Assembly: GCA_028689665.1 (NCBI GenBank)
Contig: JAQVCR010000002.1
Span: 140,570 to 204,569, forward strand
Length of the DNA stretch: 64,000 nucleotides
From: Muribaculaceae bacterium
GTDB lineage: Bacteria; Bacteroidota; Bacteroidia; Bacteroidales; Muribaculaceae
Direction of reading: 5' to 3'
A program made the translations under genes and the position numbers. Positions 1 through 9,901 of this stretch are shown here, in pieces; the stretch's first letter is position 1, and each line of letters begins with the position of its first letter. Under the pieces are notes generated by a model. That model was not told the DNA's origin. It saw only the letters and a program-made list of their open reading frames with translations, and searched no databases.

Positions 1-1
1 G

Positions 2-763
2 AAAGATATGGGAGGGTTGCGCAAATATATGCCAATATGCCATATCACATTCTTGATAGGCTGTTTAGCAATAGCAGGAATTCCTCCATTCTCAGGATTT
101 TTCAGTAAAGATGAAATATTAGTTGCCGCATATTCAAATAGCCCATTATGGGGAATTTGGTTGACCGTAGTTGCAGGAATGACAGCATTCTATATGTTCC
201 GTGTGTATTATTTAATATTCTGGTGGAACAACCCTGATTATGGACATCACACACCACATGAATCGCCGGCAACAATGACAATACCGTTAATATTCTTGGC
301 AACAGTATCGATATTTGCAGGCTTTATACCTTTTGGCGAATTTGTATCGTGGAATCGCGAAACATACACAATTCATCTAAATTGGACAGTAGCAACAACC
401 AGTGTACTTGTGGCTTTAGCCGGAATAGCATTGGCAACAAAGCTGTATATGAAAGAAAATAAAGCCCCTGCAGCAATGGCAGATAAAGTGAGAGGTCTAT
501 GGACAGCCGCTTATCATCGTTTCTACATGGACGAGCTTTACCAATTTATTACACACAGAATAATCTTTGGTTGTGTAAGTAAACCAATTGCATGGTTCGA
601 CCGCCATATCATTGATGGTACAATGGATATGCTTGCAACAGTAACTAATTCGGCATCTTATGCAATAAGGAAACTTCAATCGGGAAGCATACAAGGCTAT
701 GTAATGGTTTATTTTGTCGGAGTTATACTGTTAGCAGTAATCACATATATATGTTTAATCTAA
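2..763 (+). CDS. nuoL: NADH-quinone oxidoreductase subunit L, C-terminal part (cut by window start)
   Basis: This is the C-terminal part of the proton-pumping antiporter-like subunit NuoL of respiratory complex I, in the inner membrane. The frame is open to the left edge (codons before the track's ATG at 8 read K-D), so that ATG is internal and the true start lies outside the window. The visible part carries the conserved GIPPFSGFFSKDEIL segment, several hydrophobic helices and a final C-terminal transmembrane helix. It is followed after about 30 bases by nuoM and then nuoN, the standard nuoL-M-N order. Family assignment is firm; nothing unusual was seen in the visible portion. Confidence 0.95.
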   Translation, partial: KDMGGLRKYMPICHITFLIGCLAIAGIPPFSGFFSKDEILVAAYSNSPLWGIWLTVVAGMTAFYMFRVYYLIFWWNNPDYGHHTPHESPATMTIPLIFLATVSIFAGFIPFGEFVSWNRETYTIHLNWTVATTSVLVALAGIALATKLYMKENKAPAAMADKVRGLWTAAYHRFYMDELYQFITHRIIFGCVSKPIAWFDRHIIDGTMDMLATVTNSASYAIRKLQSGSIQGYVMVYFVGVILLAVITYICLI

Positions 764-793
764 TCGTGCATAGCGATAAAAATCTTATTTAAT

Positions 794-2296
794 ATGATTT
801 GGGACAATATATTAATTTATTTCGTAGTCATTCCCGTACTAATGTTAGCGGGACTTGCAATAAGCAAGAGTATGGCTCAGATACGCACGATTTGTGTAAT
901 TGGGGCATCAGCCTTATTGGCACTTGCCGCTTATGTAACAATAGCATATTTAGGCGAGCGAGCTACAGGAAATACAGCTGCAATGCTATTCACCGGCTCA
1001 TGGATGTGGTTTGAACCATTAAATATACATTTAGCACTAGGAGTCGACGGAATCTCGGTGGTAATGTTAATACTATCATCAGTGATCGTCTTTGCAGGTA
1101 TATTTGCATCATGGAAAATAGATCCACTACCAAAAGAATATTTTATGTGGTTCTGTTTACTCTCAACCGGAGTGTTTGGATTCTTCATTTCAATAGATAT
1201 GTTCACAATGTTCATGTTCTATGAAGTTGCGCTTATACCAATGTATTTATTAATCGGAGTATGGGGCAGTGGAAATAAGAACTATTCGGCAATGAAATTG
1301 ACACTAATGTTGATGGGAGGTTCAGCATTCTTAATGCTTGGTATTCTAGGAATCTATTATCACTCGTCAATCGATGGAAACTTTACAATGAATATTTTGG
1401 AAATATCTCAAAATAATGCAATACCACAAGACTGGCAGATGTATTTATTTCCAATGACATTTGTGGGATTCGGAGTGCTAGGAGCTATGTTCCCATTCCA
1501 TACATGGTCGCCCGATGGTCATGCTTCGGCGCCAACCGCAGTATCTATGCTCCATGCCGGAGTATTAATGAAACTAGGAGGTTATGGCTGTTTCCGTATA
1601 GCAATCTATTTAATGCCTTATGCAGCAACCGAGCTGGCATGGATATTCTTAATATTGACAGGTATAAGTGTAGTATATGGTGCATTCAGTGCATGTGTAC
1701 AGACCGACTTGAAATATATCAACGCATATTCATCAGTTAGCCACTGTGGACTAGTGCTATTTGCAATATTGATGCTTAACACCACAGCAATGACAGGAGC
1801 TGTGATGCAAATGCTATCGCACGGATTAATGACAGCATTATTCTTTGCATTGATTGGTATGATATATGGACGTACACACACCCGCGATATTCGCCAATTA
1901 GGAGGCTTAATGCAGATTATGCCATTCCTTTCAGTGTGTTATGTTATAGCCGGTTTGGCATCGTTAGGTCTCCCGGGATTAAGCGGATTCGTAGCCGAGA
2001 TGACAATCTTTGTAGGTTCATTTGAACACACCGATATGTTCCACCGCGTATTTACGATAGTAGCATGTTGCTCAATCGTAATAACTGCAGTTTATATTTT
2101 ACGAGTAGTCGGCAAGATACTCTTCGGAGCAGTTCAAGACGAGCATCACAGAACATTAACCGATGCACAGTGGCATGAAAGATTATCAACAATAACATTG
2201 ATAGTATGTGTAGCGGCAATTGGTTGCTTCCCAAGTTTCTTCAGTGAAATTATAAGAAACAGCTTCTTGACAATCATTAAAGTGTTGCCTCTATAA
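794..2296 (+). CDS. nuoM: NADH-quinone oxidoreductase subunit M
   Basis: NuoM is an antiporter-like, proton-translocating membrane subunit of complex I. The 500-residue protein has the expected length and about 14 hydrophobic segments. Residues known to matter in the family are present: a Glu in the helix reading FYEVALIPMYLLIG, and a Lys in SMLHAGVLMKLGGYG following the PDGHASAPTAV loop. The ATG at 794 lies about 30 bases after the nuoL stop and nuoN follows 36 bases after its end, so the three genes are very probably co-transcribed. Confidence 0.97.
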   Translation: MIWDNILIYFVVIPVLMLAGLAISKSMAQIRTICVIGASALLALAAYVTIAYLGERATGNTAAMLFTGSWMWFEPLNIHLALGVDGISVVMLILSSVIVFAGIFASWKIDPLPKEYFMWFCLLSTGVFGFFISIDMFTMFMFYEVALIPMYLLIGVWGSGNKNYSAMKLTLMLMGGSAFLMLGILGIYYHSSIDGNFTMNILEISQNNAIPQDWQMYLFPMTFVGFGVLGAMFPFHTWSPDGHASAPTAVSMLHAGVLMKLGGYGCFRIAIYLMPYAATELAWIFLILTGISVVYGAFSACVQTDLKYINAYSSVSHCGLVLFAILMLNTTAMTGAVMQMLSHGLMTALFFALIGMIYGRTHTRDIRQLGGLMQIMPFLSVCYVIAGLASLGLPGLSGFVAEMTIFVGSFEHTDMFHRVFTIVACCSIVITAVYILRVVGKILFGAVQDEHHRTLTDAQWHERLSTITLIVCVAAIGCFPSFFSEIIRNSFLTIIKVLPL

Positions 2297-2332
2297 AAAT
2301 AAGAAACATTGAAATAATAAAATAAATAAAAA

Positions 2333-3772
2333 ATGGATTATTCTCAATTTTTAATGATGCGTCAAGAGTTAGGCTTGTTAGTAGTATTTCTACTAGTATT
2401 CCTTTACGACTTGTTTATGCCAAAGAAAGCGCAAACGCATCTGCCTGTATTTACAACAGTATTATTTGCTGTATTTACATTGTTAGGATTAAACTTATTC
2501 TGGGCAGAGGGAACTGCATTTGGTGGAATGTATGAATCGACCATGTCAACCGAAGCTATAAAAAGGATACTAAATATCGGCGCATTAATAGTATTAATAC
2601 AATCGATAAAATGGGCAAACAGTGAATTTGTAGCCGTTCGTCGAGGTGAATTCTACTCATTATTGCTAATTACTTTGCTAGGAATGTACTTAATGATTTC
2701 GGCACGTCATTTCTTATTATTTGTGATAGGACTTGAGACTGCATCATTGCCATTGGCAGCACTAGCAGCATTTAACAAGAACCACTACGAAAGCCACGAA
2801 GCAGCAATAAAATATTTATTGACAGCTGTGTTCTCATCAGCAATTTTTATGATGGGATTATCGTTTGTTTATGCTTTAGGCGGATCGTTATATTTTGCCG
2901 ACCTATCAACAGCTATAATTGGAAGTGAAAGCGCACTTTTAATAGTTGCCTTAGCTTTCGTTATATCAGGTGTAGGTTTCAAATTATCGTTAGTCCCTTT
3001 CCATTTGTGGACAGCCGACGTGTATCAAGGCGCTCCGACATCGGTAACTTCATACCTTTCGGTGATTTCAAAAGGTGCCGCAGCTTTTGCTTTCATGATA
3101 ATCTTAGCACAAGTGTTTGGCTCGGTATATAGCCAAGTGTGGGAATGGATGCTATATGCACTAATCATATTGACTATCACAGTAGGTAACCTATTTGCAA
3201 TACGCCAGAAGAATCTAAAACGATTCCTTGCATTCTCGTCGATTTCACAAGCCGGTTACATTATGCTAGGAGTGGTAGCAAATAGTACATTAGGGCTGGC
3301 ATCGGTAATGTATTATGTCTTAATTTATATTTTCTCAAACTTAGCGGCATTTGGAGTTATTCAAGCTGTCGAGAACAACACAGGAAAAGTTTCGATGGAC
3401 GAGTATAACGGACTTTATAAGACAAACCCAAAATTGTCGGCTGCAATGATGATAGCAATGTTCTCATTGGCAGGTATTCCTCCGTTTGCAGGATTTTTCA
3501 GTAAATTCTTTATCTTCAGTGCGACACTGCAAACCGAGAGTGTAGCTTTATATGTACTTGTATTAATAGCATTGATAAATACAATCATTTCATTGTACTA
3601 TTATCTATTAGTAGTGAAAGCAATGTTTATTAATCCTAACGACAACCCAATTGCTACATTTAAGAGCGCAATTTCAGAGAGAATTGCACTTGTAATTTGT
3701 GTAGTAGGCATTATGTTGCTTGGAGTTGCAAGTTGCGTATATACATTCTTAACAAATGTTTCAACATTCTAG
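2333..3772 (+). CDS. nuoN: NADH-quinone oxidoreductase subunit N
   Basis: NuoN is the third antiporter-like subunit of complex I and is usually the last gene of the nuo operon, as here. The 479-residue protein is all transmembrane helices. It contains the family signatures LVPFHLWTADVYQGAPTSV and ETASLPLAALAAF (conserved Glu) and a GIPPFAGFFSKF segment matching the one in NuoL. A hairpin terminator begins about 28 bases after the stop codon, which closes the operon. Confidence 0.97.
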   Translation: MDYSQFLMMRQELGLLVVFLLVFLYDLFMPKKAQTHLPVFTTVLFAVFTLLGLNLFWAEGTAFGGMYESTMSTEAIKRILNIGALIVLIQSIKWANSEFVAVRRGEFYSLLLITLLGMYLMISARHFLLFVIGLETASLPLAALAAFNKNHYESHEAAIKYLLTAVFSSAIFMMGLSFVYALGGSLYFADLSTAIIGSESALLIVALAFVISGVGFKLSLVPFHLWTADVYQGAPTSVTSYLSVISKGAAAFAFMIILAQVFGSVYSQVWEWMLYALIILTITVGNLFAIRQKNLKRFLAFSSISQAGYIMLGVVANSTLGLASVMYYVLIYIFSNLAAFGVIQAVENNTGKVSMDEYNGLYKTNPKLSAAMMIAMFSLAGIPPFAGFFSKFFIFSATLQTESVALYVLVLIALINTIISLYYYLLVVKAMFINPNDNPIATFKSAISERIALVICVVGIMLLGVASCVYTFLTNVSTF

Positions 3773-3799
3773 GAATATTGACAAAACATAAAATATAAG

Positions 3800-3840
3800 C
3801 GGGTGGTACAAAACAAAAGTATCACCCGTTTTTATTCTTT
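3800..3840 (+). terminator. Rho-independent terminator after nuoN
   Basis: A 10-bp stem, cgggtggtac with gtatcacccg (one G-T pair), encloses a 9-base A-rich loop and is followed directly by a T-rich tract. It sits 28 bases after the nuoN stop and ends the complex I operon. Confidence 0.9.
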
Positions 3841-3907
3841 TAATAAAGCGAATTTTTAGCGAAAATTTACGAGATAAAAAAAAGCTGAAAAATAGTTTTT
3901 ATCCTAT

Positions 3908-3955
3908 AAAATAGTACACAAAGATAGATTTTATTCTATCTTTGTGTACTATTTT
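3908..3955. promoter_or_regulatory. Perfect 21-bp inverted repeat containing a -7 box
   Basis: Bases 3908-3928 and 3935-3955 are exact reverse complements separated by a 6-base loop (ttttat). The right arm carries tatctttg (3937-3944), matching the Bacteroidetes -7 consensus TAnnTTTG, and by symmetry the left arm carries the same box on the minus strand. A start from the plus-strand box would give a leader of about 55 bases for the gene at 4009. I see no TTG at the usual -33 distance. It may be an operator/promoter dyad, or the transcript may fold into a long hairpin. The structure is seen; the role is inferred. Confidence 0.7.
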
Positions 3956-4008
3956 ATTATTAACCTCAAGCAATTACTTTAGGTAAAACCAGAAATATCA
4001 TATAAACG

Positions 4009-6501
4009 ATGAAAAAGTCAATACTTACTCTGATAGTATCATTAACGACTATTTCCTCTATGTGGGGAGATATTATGATTAATGATAAGTCGTATCAGGC
4101 CGATACCCTCATTTGTAAAGAGATAGGTCCGGGAGTTATATATACACGAATTAGAATCCCCGACTACCCACTGAATGTAAACACACTAAAGGTAGACTTG
4201 AATAATAAATACAACAGACTAGAAACGACTGTAGGACAAGACAAACTAGGAAGTACCGAGTCTTTAGTGTCGGCAGCAAAGCGACAAACGACAGAAGGTC
4301 ATAGAGCGTTAGCGGCGGCAAATGCAAATTTTTGGTGTACTGTAGAGAAACCGTTTGCCGATTATATAAAAGGAACAACATTTGGAGCAAATCTACGAAA
4401 CGGCAAGATCCTAACCGAGACAAATATGTTCTCCGACCAATGGGACGGAGGAGCCGAGCGTACAGGTATTGTCTCAATTGATACTAATAAAAAATTATGG
4501 ATAGAGTCGATGTCGTGGGAAGGGCTTGCGACATCAGAAAAATGGAATGGAAATAAATTGACTATTGCACAAGTGAATAAAATGTGTAACGATAATGAAT
4601 TAGTAATGTATAATTCATATTATGGCACATCACGAGCATTTACAACAGTAGGCGAAGGTGTTGCCCGCACCGATGTATTTCTAAAGATGAAAGAAGGTCA
4701 AGAATGGAGCGTTAATAAAGACATGATCTTTGATGTAAAAGAAATCAAGCCAAACACCGGAGCAAATACGTTGGGCGATTACGATTTATGTATATCAGGC
4801 ACAGGCAGTTATAAAACGAGTGTCGAATTATTGGCAATTGGTGATGAAGTGAAGATAAACCATGCATGGAAATCATTTGCGACAGGTGATACTCCAAATT
4901 TAGAGCAAGTAGTTGCAGGAAATGCAATAGTAATGAAAGACGGAGTACTCACCGGGCGTAATACCGACGAAGGATATAATTCGCAAGTATATTCGCGCAC
5001 AGGCTATGGAATGGATAAAGAAGGCAAAACCCTATATGTGATAGTTATAGATAAATCGACCGATCCCGTTTATGGATATTCGGCAGGCTGTGGAACAAGT
5101 GTGATGTGCGAAATAATGAAGCAAGCCGGGTGTTGGAATCTATGCACAATGGATGCCGGAGGATCGGCACAGATGATGGTTCAAGATGCAATAATAAATA
5201 AGACCACAGAAGGAAGCCCTCGAGCAGTAGCCAATGGAATGATGATTTATTCTATAGCCGAGCCACAGACACAAATAGCACGTTTAGAATATGCCGATTA
5301 TAAATTGTTAGCACCAATATATTCATCTTATCAACCAATCATTTATGGCTACGATAAATATGGTAATTTAATCGACGAGGATGTAAAAGGCTTTACCTTG
5401 AGTTGCGATGCCAGTCTAGGCAGCACCGAAGGCACTACTTTCACAGCAGTAGGTCAACCGGTTAAAGGAAAGTTGACAGCAACATTGAATGGCATCAGCG
5501 TTTCAAAAGAAATGACAGTGATGAATGCCAGTATGTCATTGCGCATCAAGAATCTATTGATTGATGCATCGCGTGAATATCCGGTAGAAGTTGTAGCCCA
5601 AATTAATGCTAATGAATATAAATATAATCCAGCCTCTCTAACATGGACTGTTGCAGATCCCAGTATTGTATCAATAAATGAGCAAGGAATATTGAAAGGA
5701 CTAAAAGAAGGCGAAACGACAATTTCATGTAAATTAGGCGACTTCAGCGATCAAGGCACCGTAAAAGTAGAGATAGCCAATAATGAAAAGATTAATTTGA
5801 GTTATGAAGATTGGACATTTACCTCTTCGGTAGCAAATACCTTTGTTTTAGGAGCCGATGGCGTGCTAACAATGAACTATAAAGGAGGTCGAGCAGCAAG
5901 TTTTAAAATGGCAAAAGAGCAATATTTCTATTCACTTCCCGATAAAGTATTATTGTCGTTTACCTCGACACTTCCAATATCTTCGATACAAGCCGACTTT
6001 AGAAATGCAACACAGACGTCGACTAATATTCTTAAATTGAGTGAAGAAGCAGGCTATGCCGCAGGAGTAAGGTACGATATAGAATTGCCATTATCGCATA
6101 TTGGAGGTGGCGACGATTTGCTAAACTTCCCACTAAGTCTAAGAAGCTTAAACTTCTATGTAGGCACAGGCGCCACAGTAGGCACTAACACAGTTACATT
6201 TCATGGAATTTATGGACAATATAATCATCATAGTGGGGTAGAAACGATAAAAGGTGAAAGAGCGAGCGAATTTACAATTTATCCCAATCCCGTATCTGAA
6301 GGAATGATAACAATAACCAGCGAGTTACAAGAAGCAAAGGTTGAAATTTTCAATAATGCCGGGGTATTGATGCACTCACAAGTAGTTAATCTAAATGGCA
6401 CAAGTGCAACTCTAGATGTAACAATGCTTTCGCAAGGACTTTATTTTATAAGATTACAAGGGGAAAACAGTATAAACGTAGAAAAATTAATAATAAAATA
6501 A
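4009..6501 (+). CDS. Secreted phosphodiester glycosidase (NAGPA-like) with T9SS tail
   Basis: The protein has a signal peptide (about residues 1-20) and then a phosphodiester glycosidase domain of the NAGPA type, roughly residues 50-420. That domain includes the typical motif LCTMDAGGSAQMMV and a GTSVMCEIMKQ segment. An Ig-like, Big_2-type domain follows (around 530-590, ending near EGETTISC), then a less defined beta-rich region. The C-terminal 75 residues begin FTIYPNPVSEG and end EKLIIK, a classic type A T9SS sorting tail, so cell-surface or extracellular delivery is expected. Family members split sugar-1-phosphodiester bonds; the substrate here is unknown. It heads a putative operon with the next two genes (gaps of 10 and 16 bases), and their content suggests action on wall polymers. 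Confidence 0.85.
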   Translation: MKKSILTLIVSLTTISSMWGDIMINDKSYQADTLICKEIGPGVIYTRIRIPDYPLNVNTLKVDLNNKYNRLETTVGQDKLGSTESLVSAAKRQTTEGHRALAAANANFWCTVEKPFADYIKGTTFGANLRNGKILTETNMFSDQWDGGAERTGIVSIDTNKKLWIESMSWEGLATSEKWNGNKLTIAQVNKMCNDNELVMYNSYYGTSRAFTTVGEGVARTDVFLKMKEGQEWSVNKDMIFDVKEIKPNTGANTLGDYDLCISGTGSYKTSVELLAIGDEVKINHAWKSFATGDTPNLEQVVAGNAIVMKDGVLTGRNTDEGYNSQVYSRTGYGMDKEGKTLYVIVIDKSTDPVYGYSAGCGTSVMCEIMKQAGCWNLCTMDAGGSAQMMVQDAIINKTTEGSPRAVANGMMIYSIAEPQTQIARLEYADYKLLAPIYSSYQPIIYGYDKYGNLIDEDVKGFTLSCDASLGSTEGTTFTAVGQPVKGKLTATLNGISVSKEMTVMNASMSLRIKNLLIDASREYPVEVVAQINANEYKYNPASLTWTVADPSIVSINEQGILKGLKEGETTISCKLGDFSDQGTVKVEIANNEKINLSYEDWTFTSSVANTFVLGADGVLTMNYKGGRAASFKMAKEQYFYSLPDKVLLSFTSTLPISSIQADFRNATQTSTNILKLSEEAGYAAGVRYDIELPLSHIGGGDDLLNFPLSLRSLNFYVGTGATVGTNTVTFHGIYGQYNHHSGVETIKGERASEFTIYPNPVSEGMITITSELQEAKVEIFNNAGVLMHSQVVNLNGTSATLDVTMLSQGLYFIRLQGENSINVEKLIIK

Positions 6502-6511
6502 TATATTAAAC

Positions 6512-7405
6512 ATGAAAAATGTAATATTATCACTTTTTGCTTTAAGCGCAATGTATGTTAATGCGCAAGAAGTAACCGTGAGTAAACCAGTAAGGCTGCT
6601 TGCCGGAGTCGAGACTGAAGCGTATAATCCGGTACTCAGTGCCGATGGAAGCCAAATGCTCTTTACCGGGCAACGTTGTAAAGGGCTAAAAGTGTTAACC
6701 TTTGCCGATGGTGCAACCGAAACAATTTCGACAGCTGAGAATGCAGGCTATCAAGCCATCTTCTCAAACGATGGTAAAGTCTATTTCTCTATCAAGGAAT
6801 ATGAAGGAGCAGTAGGAAGAAGCAGCTTGTTAAGCTACGATGTAAATACTAAAGAGTCATCTACAATAGTAGAAGGGCAGAAAAAGCTTTCAGCTCCGAT
6901 GGCATTAAGAAACGGAGTGGCAGTGAAAACCTCAAAGGGCTTGCAAAAGACTACAAAGGATAAAGGCATATATGTATACACCGAAGGCTCAAAGGTAGTA
7001 GTAGGAAATAATGGCAAAGAGAACGAATATAGCCCGGTAGAATCATTTGCCGGCTATTTATGGGCAACACTATCGCCTGACAACTCAAAAATAGCATTTT
7101 TTGCGGCAGGCAAAGGAATTGTAGTGATGAGCCTCGACGGCAAAGTAATAAGTCTGCTGGGCAATTATGAGAAACCGGTGTGGTATGGTAACAATTATAT
7201 AGTTGCACAGAATGCCACCGATGATGGTCATCAATATTCATCATCGCAGATATTGCTACTTAAGGCAGATGGAAGTTTTAAGAAAGAATTAACGACACCA
7301 ACATCAATGACAATGCACCCATCGGCATCGGCACAATCAGGCAAGATAGTCTACGACACAGTTGATGGCAGAATATATATGATGGAAATCACAATTAAAG
7401 AATAA
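6512..7405 (+). CDS. Secreted PD40/TolB-like beta-propeller protein (copy 1)
   Basis: A 297-residue protein with a signal peptide (cleavage likely after VNAQ) and repeated short beta-propeller blades of the PD40 type, for example NPVLSADGSQMLFTG and WATLSPDNSKIAFFAAG. No catalytic motif is visible and there is no T9SS tail, so a periplasmic or T9SS-independent surface location is likely. It lies 10 bases after the phosphodiester glycosidase and 16 bases before amidase copy 1. A clear paralogue occurs at 9902, again immediately before an amidase, which suggests that the propeller works with the amidase (inference). Confidence 0.8.
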   Translation: MKNVILSLFALSAMYVNAQEVTVSKPVRLLAGVETEAYNPVLSADGSQMLFTGQRCKGLKVLTFADGATETISTAENAGYQAIFSNDGKVYFSIKEYEGAVGRSSLLSYDVNTKESSTIVEGQKKLSAPMALRNGVAVKTSKGLQKTTKDKGIYVYTEGSKVVVGNNGKENEYSPVESFAGYLWATLSPDNSKIAFFAAGKGIVVMSLDGKVISLLGNYEKPVWYGNNYIVAQNATDDGHQYSSSQILLLKADGSFKKELTTPTSMTMHPSASAQSGKIVYDTVDGRIYMMEITIKE

Positions 7406-7421
7406 TCGAGGAGGGCTAGAA

Positions 7422-9824
7422 ATGAAAAAGATATTTATGACAATAATGGCTTCTTGCTCGATATTATCGGCAGTGGCTACAACACCCCAAGAGCTAGTAA
7501 TCTATATAAATCCGGGACACGGGGGCTATGACAGTGATGACAGAAATGTAGTTATCGATCCATATAAACAAGGCGACCCCGAAGGCTATTGGGAATCGAA
7601 ATCAAACTTAGTAAAAGGTATGCACCTTCGTGATTTATTAAACGAACGAGGATATACAACCGGAATTTCGCGTGTTACTAATACTACCGCCGATGATTTA
7701 GGACTCGAAACTATTGGTGGACTTGCAAATGCTGCAGGAGCCGATATATTTCTATCAATTCATAGTAATGCAACCGGAACAGCCAACCGCCGGAATGCCC
7801 CGCTAATGCTCTTTAGAGGCTATGACACAGAGGCAGTGTATCCTGAATCGCCAAAAGTGGCAACAATAATGAATGAGCAATTGCTTAAAAATGAGGCAAC
7901 AGTGTGGACTTCAACCTCAATAAATATACGCGGCGATTGGAGCTTTTATAGCTGGGGAACACAAGGACTAGGAGTATTAAGAAAATTACAAATGACAGGA
8001 GTACTCTCCGAAGGCTCTTTCCACGATTATGTACCCGAAGCCTATCGACTTATGAACAGCGATTTCTGCTGGATGGAAGCATGGCATTTTCTTAAATCTT
8101 ATGAACAATATTATGGGATAGAATCGAAAGAGACAAAAGGCTATGTGGCAGGAGTAGTTTACGACTCACGTCTAAAGCGCGACGTCGACTATAAGATGTA
8201 TGACCGCGATGAATATATTCCAATAAATGGCGCAAAAGTTGAGCTTTGTAAAGAAGATGGAACAAAACTTCAAGAATATGTTACCGATAATATAAACAAT
8301 GGATTCTATCTATTAAAAGACGTAGAACCGGGAACTTATAAATTAAAGATAACAAAAGATACGCATATCTCGGCAGAAACTTCAGTTGTAGTAACCGCAA
8401 ATAATATTTCTTATAGCAATATTGCGTTACAGAAAATCCGTGATACAGCCCCCGAAGTAGTGTCATATACTCCGATGTGGACAGCCGGCGAAGAAGGATT
8501 ATTATGCAATACACCTATCGTATTTAATTTTAACTGGGATATGGACGCTACTTCTACCGAAGCAGCTTTCAAAATCACACCAGCCGTGGAAGGAACATTG
8601 ACATGGTCGGACGCAAATTATAAAATGACCTTTACTCCCACTACTCCGTATCTGCCAAATACCGAATATACAGTAACACTAGGCAAATCGGCGCAGCATG
8701 CAGGAGGTATGAGTATGGTTGCCGATAAGACCTTTACATTTAAGAGCGACAATAGAGATTATCTAACTATTTTAAATTACTTTCCACGAGCAGGAGCCGA
8801 AGTCAACGTTAAGAGTCCGGTCGTAGCATTCTTAGCCGATCAATATCTCGATGCCCCCACAGCATATAATAATATCAAGATAAAAGATGCATCGGGTAAT
8901 GAATTGGCTTATTCAAGCCGCAGCATCACTTATGGTAAATACACCGAGCCTTATGGCTGGGCAAAGATGCCGTTATCAAAGGCATTAGTAGCCGGCGAAG
9001 ATTATACAATTACAATACCTGTTACAGTTGCCGATAAGACAGGAATCCATGTGAAAGATGAAATTGTAGAACATTTCAAGGCAGTAGATATGTCGGTAGC
9101 CAAGACTGATGCAGTTAATGTTAATGAATTTGATGATGTTACTACATTGGTCGGAAATAGCGATCAATCAAAAGCCAGTACATTAACCATTACTAAAGAC
9201 AGCTCATCAAAATTATTTGGGACAGCTTGCGCTTCAATGAAATATACATTTACCGAGCAAGAAGGAGGTAAAATAGTTATAGATGTAGCACCAACGACAG
9301 AGACAGTTTCGGGAATAGATGCAATTGAAATGAGTATTTTTGGCGATATATCAAGCAATACTATGAATCTTATTTTTGTTTCAGACGCAGAAGAAGTAAT
9401 TGTTCCAATGGGAGCAATAGATTATCTAGGCTGGCAGACAAAAAGAGTAAACTTAGGATTATATCTAAAAGCCGATAAAAACTATACGTTGAAAGGCATC
9501 GAAGTAAATCAAGATAATGCAAAGCAGGGCGCAGCAGGCATTATAAAGATAGATAATCTAGTGAAATTTGTATCTCAAGGAAGTGTAGAAAATATAGAAA
9601 CATCTACAATTAGAATTTATCCAAATCCGGCAAGCGAGTATATTATAGTAAATGGAGAATCTTATATTGAAGGTCTTCAATTATTTGATTTGAATGGCAA
9701 GTTAATTGCTAAGCAATCGGGTAATGTGATAAATGTAAGTGAAATAGTTTCGGGAACATATATCATAAAAGTATATGTATCGGGAAGCGAAATAACACAA
9801 AAAGTGGTTGTTAAACATGACTAG
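7422..9824 (+). CDS. Secreted N-acetylmuramoyl-L-alanine amidase with T9SS tail (copy 1)
   Basis: Zinc amidase of the Amidase_3 type, cleaving the bond between MurNAc and the stem peptide. After a signal peptide, residues about 25-230 hold the catalytic domain with the expected ligands: His33 in NPGHGG, Glu58 in YWESKSN and His114 in LSIHSNA, plus the later acidic residue in LSEGSFHD. A carboxypeptidase-regulatory-like beta-sandwich follows (about 240-330, VEPGTYKLKI), then two Ig-like Big_5-type domains and a further beta-rich region. The last 75 residues (IRIYPNPASEYI onward) are a T9SS sorting tail. At 800 residues it is much longer than housekeeping amidases because of these accessory domains. 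A terminator follows the stop codon. Confidence 0.9.
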   Translation: MKKIFMTIMASCSILSAVATTPQELVIYINPGHGGYDSDDRNVVIDPYKQGDPEGYWESKSNLVKGMHLRDLLNERGYTTGISRVTNTTADDLGLETIGGLANAAGADIFLSIHSNATGTANRRNAPLMLFRGYDTEAVYPESPKVATIMNEQLLKNEATVWTSTSINIRGDWSFYSWGTQGLGVLRKLQMTGVLSEGSFHDYVPEAYRLMNSDFCWMEAWHFLKSYEQYYGIESKETKGYVAGVVYDSRLKRDVDYKMYDRDEYIPINGAKVELCKEDGTKLQEYVTDNINNGFYLLKDVEPGTYKLKITKDTHISAETSVVVTANNISYSNIALQKIRDTAPEVVSYTPMWTAGEEGLLCNTPIVFNFNWDMDATSTEAAFKITPAVEGTLTWSDANYKMTFTPTTPYLPNTEYTVTLGKSAQHAGGMSMVADKTFTFKSDNRDYLTILNYFPRAGAEVNVKSPVVAFLADQYLDAPTAYNNIKIKDASGNELAYSSRSITYGKYTEPYGWAKMPLSKALVAGEDYTITIPVTVADKTGIHVKDEIVEHFKAVDMSVAKTDAVNVNEFDDVTTLVGNSDQSKASTLTITKDSSSKLFGTACASMKYTFTEQEGGKIVIDVAPTTETVSGIDAIEMSIFGDISSNTMNLIFVSDAEEVIVPMGAIDYLGWQTKRVNLGLYLKADKNYTLKGIEVNQDNAKQGAAGIIKIDNLVKFVSQGSVENIETSTIRIYPNPASEYIIVNGESYIEGLQLFDLNGKLIAKQSGNVINVSEIVSGTYIIKVYVSGSEITQKVVVKHD

Positions 9825-9834
9825 AAAATAATAT

Positions 9835-9883
9835 ATCGTGGCAATAATATAATTCATCTTATGTTATTGCCACGATTTTTTTA
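9835..9883 (+). terminator. Terminator between the two propeller-amidase pairs
   Basis: A perfect 13-bp stem (atcgtggcaataa with ttattgccacgat) is followed by seven T. The next gene starts only about 20 bases after the T tract. With no -7 box in that gap, the second pair probably depends on read-through or on an unrecognised promoter. Confidence 0.9.
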
Positions 9884-9901
9884 TAAAGTAAAAAACGAAT
9901 A

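Noticed and set aside
3908-3955. Reading the 21-bp inverted repeat as an invertible promoter
   Set aside because: The arms are separated by only 6 bases, too short for a recombinase-inverted segment, and no invertase gene is in the window.
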